Shown: positions 1-5,003 of the stretch, piece by piece | How the letters are laid out: each line of letters begins with the position of its first letter | Numbering within the stretch: the stretch's first letter is position 1 | Assembly: GCA_946481605.1 (NCBI GenBank) | Contig: CAMLPA010000292.1 | Span: 1-5,003 of the forward strand | Origin: an uncultured Flavihumibacter sp. | GTDB taxonomy: Bacteria > Bacteroidota > Bacteroidia > Chitinophagales > Chitinophagaceae | DNA length: 5,003 nucleotides | Direction of reading: 5' to 3' | The notes under the pieces: generated by a model | Seen by the model: only the letters and a program-made list of their open reading frames with translations | The model's database searches: none | Told to the model about the DNA's origin: nothing | Program-made: the position numbers and the translations under genes

Positions 1-725
1 ACGAGTTTCAATGCTTCCGTAAGATCATCCTGTGTATTGCGGTATCCACCTCTGTACAACAAGAGTTTTGCTTTGAGCGCCTTCGCAAATTCTTTGGACG
101 CATAGCGTGGTGTGGTGAAACCCTTCGCTTTCTCTATGGCGAAATCGAGGTCCTCATAAATCTTGGCATAACTTTCACCAACGGAAATACGTGCCTGGGA
201 AACGTTCGACAATCCAACGGGCTGATCGCGGTAAAGCAGTCCTGCCTCATCGTTATCATCGCCCCACCAATGGCCGAAGTTCCATAAGATATTTGCGTTG
301 ATCCATGCCCTCATACACCTTGCTTCAGCCAGCAGGGCTTCTCTTTCCCCTTCATTCGGAACAGCGGATGCGGGCAATGCCGGAATTCCTTTTATAGCGA
401 AATTGGCAGCATTGAGACTTCTATAAAACTGCGTCCACACGGTAGCATTCCCACCGTTCAACTGCGAATAACTCAGTTGATTATCGGGTGTACCGGTGAA
501 GGTTACAAAGCCTGATTTGGTGGCCAGCGCCGCATACAATCCGCCTGCCCAGCTTTCGTTCTGAAAAGTGGCGTATATCCCTGAAACCGCAGCCTTCGCT
601 TTATTAAAATCTGTAATGGCGTTCGCGTCGGTAAGGGCGTGCCGCGGCACTTCCTCCAGGTAGTCTTTGCAGGAAACCAGTCCTGAGCCGGTGACAATTA
701 AAAGTATATATAGTAAGTGTTTCAT
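1..725 (-). CDS. SusD/RagB-family nutrient-binding outer-membrane lipoprotein (C-terminus beyond window)
   Basis: Surface-exposed substrate-capturing lipoprotein that caps the neighbouring SusC-type transporter. The start is the ATG at 725-723, giving 241 visible codons open to the left edge; SusD proteins are usually about 450-650 residues, so roughly half is missing. Residues 1-18 are a short lipoprotein signal peptide (MKHLLYILLI then VTG) ending in the lipobox LVSC with Cys19, followed by KDYLEEVP, the usual SusD mature start. The rest fits the SusD-like N-terminal helical domain: AVSGIYATFQ at about 47-56, the helix EALLAEARCMRAW at about 129-141 (family pattern AEARFLRA), and KEFAKALKAKLLLYRGGY at about 211-228 (family pattern A-KALLARVYLY). 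A tryptophan-rich acidic stretch, WNFGHWWGDDNDE at 148-160, replaces the common LWGDVP motif. The gene lies 20 bases after the susC-like stop, so co-transcription is very likely. AAGG sits just before the ATG, but Bacteroidota rarely depend on Shine-Dalgarno pairing. The substrate is not identifiable. Confidence 0.96.
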   Translation of the reverse strand, partial: MKHLLYILLIVTGSGLVSCKDYLEEVPRHALTDANAITDFNKAKAAVSGIYATFQNESWAGGLYAALATKSGFVTFTGTPDNQLSYSQLNGGNATVWTQFYRSLNAANFAIKGIPALPASAVPNEGEREALLAEARCMRAWINANILWNFGHWWGDDNDEAGLLYRDQPVGLSNVSQARISVGESYAKIYEDLDFAIEKAKGFTTPRYASKEFAKALKAKLLLYRGGYRNTQDDLTEALKL

Positions 726-745
726 GCCTTAAAACTTTAGATGAT

Positions 746-3700
746 CTATTTAAATGTGAACTTTGCGCCGAGGTTAAAGTTGCGGGCCGCGGGGTATGCA
801 CTATTGTCTACACCCATACCTGTACCAATGGCGGCAGACGACCAGTTGCCCTGGGGATCGAAACCCGGATAGCTGGTGAGGGTGAATAAATTGGTGGCCT
901 GCAGGCTCAGGTCAATCCCCTGGATGAGCGATTGTTTGAACATCCTCGCCGGCAGCCTGTAGCCGAAATTCAATGCATTCAGGCGAACATAAGAAGCGTC
1001 GAACAACCAGAAATCAGAGAAAGTGGAGTTGCCGCCATCACCATACTGCGTCATCCTTGGAATGGTAGCCTCGTAAGGACTTAACAACGTGGCGCTCTTA
1101 CCCGCGATTTTGGTGCTGTGGTTGTAGTTGCCCACATATCCAACGTCGGCCATGGGCATAGCCCAGTTCCTTTTATGCCCGTAAGCGTAAATGAATGTAG
1201 CGTTGGCATAGAAACCTTTGAAAACCAGCGTGGCACCGAAACCACCATAGAGTTTAGGATCAGAACTACCCAGGAACACTTTGTCGTCGTTGTTGATCAC
1301 ACCATCTTTGTTCTGATCTATGAAGATGAGATCGCCAGGACTTTCCAGGGAGTTGCGGTAGAACGTTTTGGTTCCTGTGGCGCTTCTTCCCTGCAACGCG
1401 ATGATTTCTTCAGCGCTCGTGAACAGCCGGCCTGCCGTCTGGAAGCCGAACCATTGTCCGGTACGTTCTCCTTCTTTAGTGATCATAATACCGCTGCCGA
1501 AACTCAGTTCTTTCACCACACCATTGATCTTCATCACCCTGTTCACATTTTTGGCGGCATTGGCGTCAAGGGTGAACGTGATGTCTTTTGATTTGATCAC
1601 ATCCACTTTCACATCAAACTCAATTCCTTTGTTTTTCACAGAACCAACGTTGGAGCTGATGCTGGTGAAAGAAGTACTTGGAGGAAGCGGACGCGAATAG
1701 ATCAACTCACGGGTAAGTTTTTCGTACACACCAATGGTACCGCGGATTCTTTCGTTCCAAAGACCGAAGTCCAGACCAATATCAGTCATGAGGGCCTCTT
1801 CCCATTGCAATTCCGTGTTACCCACTGAACTTGGCGTAATAGCCGGTGCTTCATTGTAACGTGAGGACCCTACATTCGTTCTCCACGCATAGTTACCGAG
1901 GTTCTGCGAACCTGCCAGTCCGCGCGATGCCCGCAGCTTCAGGTAACTTACAATGTCGAAGATTTTAGTGTTTTTGATAAAATCTTCTTCTGAAATGATC
2001 CAGGCTACCGCGGCAGATGGGAAGATACCCCAGCGCTTGTCGGGACCAAACCTTGAAGAACCGTCGCGCCTTATGGTTCCTGAGATAATATACCGTTCAT
2101 TGTATTTGTAATGTGCGCGGGCAAACTGGGAAAGCAGGGAGTTCGCGGAATAAGATTCTGTAAGCGCTCCTCTTACGGCTCCGGATCCAAAATCGTTCAG
2201 GATATCATCATCCGGGAAATTGGTGGCGGTCATGGAATAGCCCAGGGAAGAATATTTTTCTGCCGATGCACCTGCCAGTGCTGTAATATCGTGTTTACCG
2301 AAATTACGGGCATAGGTAAGCGTATTTTCCCACACTTTGGTCTGGTTCTTATCATCACTGCGGAAGCGGGTTCCGTCGTAGTTGAAAGTGCTTCCCCTTC
2401 TTGTGTAGTTGAGCGTTTCGCCCTTCTGAAAAGTGGTATTGTATTGTGTCCTGAATACAAGCCCCCTCAGGATATCCACTTCGAGGAAAAGGGAACCACG
2501 GAAGTATTGTGACGACCCGCCTCTTTTATTCAGCAGGGTGGTATAAGGGTTTTCCGTATAGGCATCTCGGGTAAATAAAGTGCCATCCGGATTGTAAACA
2601 GGAATATCAGGACGGATTTTCTTCAGCACGTCCATCATATAATCCTTGTTATCTGTTTCCCTTGAGTTGCCATTGAGGTTGAGTCCGAACTTCAGACCTT
2701 TCCTGATCTTGGCTTCCAGGTTCAGCGTACCGCCAAACTGCTGCTCCTTGCCGCTTTTTACAATACCTTCCACATTGCGGTGGTTAAGCGATACATAGTA
2801 GGCGATGTTCTGTGTACCTCCCCTGAGCGACAGGTCGTGTTGCTGGTTCCAGGGATTGTGGGTCATCTCTTTCATCCAGTTCGTATTGCCCTCGTAAAAA
2901 GCGCCGGGTAAAACAGCGAACGAACTCCTGTCGAACTCACTCGTGTTGAGGTTGAAGAAAGCCTGTTCATCGAGGTAGAGGCGGGTAAAGTAATCAAATA
3001 CGCCCCTGCCAAAAGCTTCTTCCCTGGCGGCCTTTTCTGCAAAGTCGATGTATTGCGGCGCTTCCATGTATTTGTACCCGTTCAGGTTCTGGGTTTGTAA
3101 GCCCCAGCGGGTAGAAAGTTCGATGGTGGGCTTAATGCCTTCCCGTCCTCTTTTGGTGGTTACGATCACCACGCCGTTTGAGGCGCGGGAGCCATAGAGG
3201 GCGGTTGCAGAAGCATCTTTCAGGATATCGATACTCTCTACATCGTTAATGTTCAGGTTGTATAAGGTGTTCGTGATATCGCCGGAGGTTGTACCGGAAT
3301 AATCGGGCACACCATCAATCACCCATAGCGGCTGGTTGTTCCCATTAAGAGAAGATGCGCCGCGGATCACTACGCTCATGGGAGAAGTGGGAGAAGCAGA
3401 CTGAATGGCCACATTCACCCCAGCAGCCTTACCCTGAAGCAGACTCTGCAACGTAGCGCCCATCGGGGCATTCCGGATGTCCTTCTGGCCCAGCCTTGAA
3501 ATTGAACCGGTAACATCTTTTACTTTTGAAGTACCGTAAGCGACTACAACGGTTTCTTCCATGCCACTTACTTCTATCTTCAATTGAATGACCAGGTTGT
3601 TTCTTTTATTCACGGCCACCTGCTGGGTTTCGTGCCCAACAGAAGAAATAATGAGTATGGCATTATCGGGCACGTCGGGCAGTACAAATTCACCGTCGCC

Positions 3701-4207
3701 GTTTGTTTGCACGCCGGTCTTGGTTCCTTTGATCAGCACTGATGCACCAGAAACCGGGTCTCCGAATTCATTCAGCACCTTTCCCCTCAGTTCAATGGGT
3801 GGTGGCGGCGGCGCTTCAGGCGCCAGGAGACGGTTCATTTCATTGCTTTTCTTAATGACGATGGTCTTACCTACGATATCATAAGTAAGCGCCTGTCCTT
3901 CAAAGATCAGGTTCAGCACCTGTTCTATTGAGGCATCTTTGAGTTCCACATTTACTTTTTTCGCATCTTTCAGTAATGTGTTTTCATACCAGAAATGGTA
4001 AGCACTCTGTCGTTTAATCTCTTTAAAAACTTTTTCCAGGTGAACTTCTCTGGCAGAGAGAGAAATTTTCTGTGCAAACCCGGTGGCTGCCGCATGTAGC
4101 GAGCAGGCGAGTAACAGGATGGCAGTAATTCTCATGATCCGGAAAGTTTTGGTTACACATCCACCCCTTTCGCGTAGCAGGCGGACAATGAAATTGTTTA
4201 ATTTCAT
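746..4207 (-). CDS. SusC/RagA-family TonB-dependent outer-membrane transporter with N-terminal STN signalling domain
   Basis: TonB-energised importer of the outer membrane, working with the SusD lipoprotein encoded next to it. Taking the ATG at 4207 gives 1153 residues, typical for the family, ending FTFK at a TAG. Domain order is as follows. A charged n-region of about 24 residues precedes a hydrophobic signal core (ITAILLLACSLHAAA, about 27-41) with cleavage near GFAQ (about 46). An STN domain follows at about 47-119 (VHLEKVFKEIKRQSAYHF to TIVIKK), then a proline linker (PPPPP, 133-137) and a carboxypeptidase-regulatory-like beta-sandwich at about 140-212. The TonB-box-like EETVVVAYGTSK begins at 217. 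The plug spans about 230-354 with WVIDGVP (295-301) and LYGSRASNGVVIVTTKRG (337-354). The rest is the 22-strand-type barrel, with an EF-hand-like loop DQNKDGVINNDD at 964-975. An in-frame ATG at 4243 would add the polar MDHQGRPNHHKS; 4207 is preferred because MKLNNF matches family starts and is preceded by A-rich sequence. The STN domain plus upstream FecR implies the transporter also signals to an anti-sigma factor. The reading frame is intact throughout. Confidence 0.97.
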   Translation of the reverse strand: MKLNNFIVRLLRERGGCVTKTFRIMRITAILLLACSLHAAATGFAQKISLSAREVHLEKVFKEIKRQSAYHFWYENTLLKDAKKVNVELKDASIEQVLNLIFEGQALTYDIVGKTIVIKKSNEMNRLLAPEAPPPPPIELRGKVLNEFGDPVSGASVLIKGTKTGVQTNGDGEFVLPDVPDNAILIISSVGHETQQVAVNKRNNLVIQLKIEVSGMEETVVVAYGTSKVKDVTGSISRLGQKDIRNAPMGATLQSLLQGKAAGVNVAIQSASPTSPMSVVIRGASSLNGNNQPLWVIDGVPDYSGTTSGDITNTLYNLNINDVESIDILKDASATALYGSRASNGVVIVTTKRGREGIKPTIELSTRWGLQTQNLNGYKYMEAPQYIDFAEKAAREEAFGRGVFDYFTRLYLDEQAFFNLNTSEFDRSSFAVLPGAFYEGNTNWMKEMTHNPWNQQHDLSLRGGTQNIAYYVSLNHRNVEGIVKSGKEQQFGGTLNLEAKIRKGLKFGLNLNGNSRETDNKDYMMDVLKKIRPDIPVYNPDGTLFTRDAYTENPYTTLLNKRGGSSQYFRGSLFLEVDILRGLVFRTQYNTTFQKGETLNYTRRGSTFNYDGTRFRSDDKNQTKVWENTLTYARNFGKHDITALAGASAEKYSSLGYSMTATNFPDDDILNDFGSGAVRGALTESYSANSLLSQFARAHYKYNERYIISGTIRRDGSSRFGPDKRWGIFPSAAVAWIISEEDFIKNTKIFDIVSYLKLRASRGLAGSQNLGNYAWRTNVGSSRYNEAPAITPSSVGNTELQWEEALMTDIGLDFGLWNERIRGTIGVYEKLTRELIYSRPLPPSTSFTSISSNVGSVKNKGIEFDVKVDVIKSKDITFTLDANAAKNVNRVMKINGVVKELSFGSGIMITKEGERTGQWFGFQTAGRLFTSAEEIIALQGRSATGTKTFYRNSLESPGDLIFIDQNKDGVINNDDKVFLGSSDPKLYGGFGATLVFKGFYANATFIYAYGHKRNWAMPMADVGYVGNYNHSTKIAGKSATLLSPYEATIPRMTQYGDGGNSTFSDFWLFDASYVRLNALNFGYRLPARMFKQSLIQGIDLSLQATNLFTLTSYPGFDPQGNWSSAAIGTGMGVDNSAYPAARNFNLGAKFTFK

Positions 4208-4457
4208 ACTTTTGTGATGGTTGGGTCTGCCCTGATGATCCATTGGTCAGACGGGTTAAAAAATAAGCAGTCGATTCCATGAGTGCATATATGAAGGCCC
4301 GGCATCGCTTTTGTTTTTCCTTCCCGAAAAGCAAAACAATACTGGTCCGGAAGCATCGCAACTGCTTCCGGCCTTTTTTCAGGCCATATATCATTGTTGA
4401 TAAGGTTACCTCAACGGCAAGCAATACAGGATAAGATTCGTACGGTTGTAACTTGCA
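4208..4457 (-). promoter_or_regulatory. fecR-susC intergenic region, probable leader/promoter of the susC-susD operon
   Basis: These 250 non-coding bases separate the FecR stop from the chosen susC-like start; only 20 bases separate susC from susD. In sigma/FecR/SusC/SusD loci, the transporter pair is commonly transcribed from its own promoter controlled by the ECF sigma factor, so a promoter here is expected by analogy. I found no exact match to the Bacteroidota housekeeping pattern (TTG, about 19-21 bases, then TAnnTTTG). The nearest are TATTTTTT at 4265-4258 (minus strand), with no TTG box at the right distance, and TATTGTTTTG at 4341-4332, which has a TTG 17 bases upstream but two extra bases inside the box. 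An ECF-dependent promoter would not match that consensus and cannot be recognised without sibling promoters. The region also contains the hairpin described separately. Confidence 0.4.
4347..4379 (+). terminator. Hairpin with T-tract in the fecR-susC gap (intrinsic terminator-like, plus-strand polarity)
   Basis: A perfect 9-bp stem, CCGGAAGCA (4347-4355) with TGCTTCCGG (4363-4371), encloses the 7-base loop TCGCAAC. A further GG (4344-4345) can pair with CC (4372-4373) across a one-base T bulge, and six Ts follow at 4374-4379. This is a good intrinsic terminator when read on the plus strand, although no plus-strand gene precedes it. Read on the minus strand, where fecR ends 86 bases earlier, the same hairpin is followed by ACCAGTATTGTTTTGCTTTT, a weak and delayed U-rich tail, so it might also partly terminate fecR transcripts. 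The structure is certain from the sequence; its function and direction are inference. Confidence 0.6.
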
Positions 4458-5003
4458 TCAGGGCTTCACCACAATTGTCCGCCCGTTGATGCTGAAATTT
4501 ATTCCACTGAGTTTTAAGATTTTCAGCAATTCAGATACATGCTCATTTCTGGGCATTTCACCGGTGAAGGAACGTTGGGGAATATCCGCTTCGTACACTA
4601 CGTCAACATTGTACCAGCGTGCCACCTGCCGCATAATGGTTCTGATATCAGCATCTCTGAACTGAAACAGTCCCTCCTTCCAAGCAAGTGCTTCATCCAC
4701 GTTCGCATTCACTACTTTGGCGGATGAAGGCGAAACCACAAATTGCTGTCCGGGCTTCAGCGTGCTGGTTGTGTTGCCCGCCATCACCATCAGACTTCCT
4801 TCTGCAAGGGTAGTTCTGGACACCGCTTCGTCTTTGTAAACATTTACATTAAAAGCGGTTCCCAACACTTCCATCGCAACCCCATCCGCTACTACTCTGA
4901 AAGGTTTTTGTTCGTTCCTGGCTACTTCAAAATAAACCTCCCCTGTAATTTCAACCCTGCGTTCCGCTCCGTTGAAAGCTGTGGGGAACCTTATTGAAGA
5001 AAC
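4458..5003 (-). CDS. FecR-family anti-sigma factor, C-terminal part with DUF4974 domain (N-terminus beyond window)
   Basis: Inner-membrane anti-sigma factor whose periplasmic portion is seen here. The frame is open to the right edge, so 181 C-terminal residues are visible. The internal ATG at 4874 is not the start, because FecR-type sequence continues upstream without a stop. Visible residues about 1-90 are the FecR core: SSIRFPTAFNG, then the family signature RRVEITGEVYFEVARN, KPFRVV, MEVLGTAFNVNVYKDE, TTLAEGS and LKPGQQFVVSP. AWKEGLFQF (about 107-115) leads into the DUF4974 tail at about 113-181, with DIRTIMRQVARWYNVDVVYE, FTGEMPRN, LLKILKLSGINF and the terminal GRTIVVKP. Full-length members are about 320-400 residues; the missing part should hold the cytoplasmic sigma-binding region and one membrane helix. 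In this arrangement an ECF sigma factor gene normally precedes it, which would be just outside the window. It is inferred to receive a signal from the STN domain of the SusC-like protein encoded next. Confidence 0.95.
   Translation of the reverse strand, partial: VSSIRFPTAFNGAERRVEITGEVYFEVARNEQKPFRVVADGVAMEVLGTAFNVNVYKDEAVSRTTLAEGSLMVMAGNTTSTLKPGQQFVVSPSSAKVVNANVDEALAWKEGLFQFRDADIRTIMRQVARWYNVDVVYEADIPQRSFTGEMPRNEHVSELLKILKLSGINFSINGRTIVVKP

Noticed and set aside
503..801. Two small minus-strand frames (503-697 and 604-801) near the susC-susD junction
   Set aside because: They are alternate frames over the SusD N-terminus and SusC C-terminus, both of which have clear family sequence in the chosen frames.
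1118..1591. 157-codon plus-strand open frame opposite the SusC-like gene
   Set aside because: It lies wholly antisense to intact, recognisable barrel sequence and encodes no recognisable domain. Such frames are common opposite long genes.
4258..4265. TATTTTTT on the minus strand as a -7 promoter box for susC
   Set aside because: It matches seven of eight positions of TAnnTTTG, but no TTG or TTTG lies 19-21 bases upstream and the match comes from a simple T-run.
4023..4424. 133-codon minus-strand frame overlapping the susC start and the gap
   Set aside because: It is out of frame with the signal peptide and STN domain, reads through the hairpin, and resembles no protein family.
4743..4997. 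84-codon plus-strand frame opposite fecR
   Set aside because: It is antisense to well-conserved FecR sequence with no recognisable domain.
1..5003. CRISPR arrays, tRNA or rRNA genes, insertion sequences, or phage and defence genes
   Set aside because: No regularly spaced repeats, RNA gene signatures, transposase sequence or terminal inverted repeats were seen. About 94 percent of the window is accounted for by the three genes.

Overview
The window comes from a Bacteroidota genome, most likely a Chitinophagaceae-type member of the Chitinophagia or Sphingobacteriia. The evidence is a SusC/SusD pair preceded by a FecR-type anti-sigma factor, an STN domain at the front of the SusC protein, and the long charged n-region before its signal peptide. 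No 16S rRNA or other taxonomic marker is present, so the lineage call is inference from gene style.

Everything codes on the minus strand, so reading order is right to left. (1) At 5003-4458 lies the C-terminal 181 residues of a FecR-family anti-sigma factor with its DUF4974 tail; its N-terminus, and probably an ECF sigma factor, lie beyond the right edge. (2) At 4457-4208 is a 250-base gap with a perfect 9-bp hairpin. (3) At 4207-746 is a complete SusC/RagA-type TonB-dependent outer-membrane transporter of 1153 residues (1165 from an earlier ATG), with the order signal peptide, STN, carboxypeptidase-like domain, plug and beta-barrel. (4) After a 20-base gap, a SusD/RagB-type surface lipoprotein starts at 725 and runs off the left edge; its first 241 residues are visible.

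Together these form the uptake and sensing core of a polysaccharide-utilisation-type (or other nutrient-uptake) locus. SusD captures substrate at the cell surface and SusC imports it using TonB energy. Occupancy of SusC is probably relayed through its periplasmic STN domain to FecR, which would release a partner ECF sigma factor to switch on the transporter genes. No degradative enzyme is visible, so the substrate cannot be named.

I found no undescribed system. The points most worth a second look are the fecR-susC gap hairpin, whose T-tract faces the strand without genes, and the sequence resemblance between the FecR tail and the STN domain of the neighbouring transporter.
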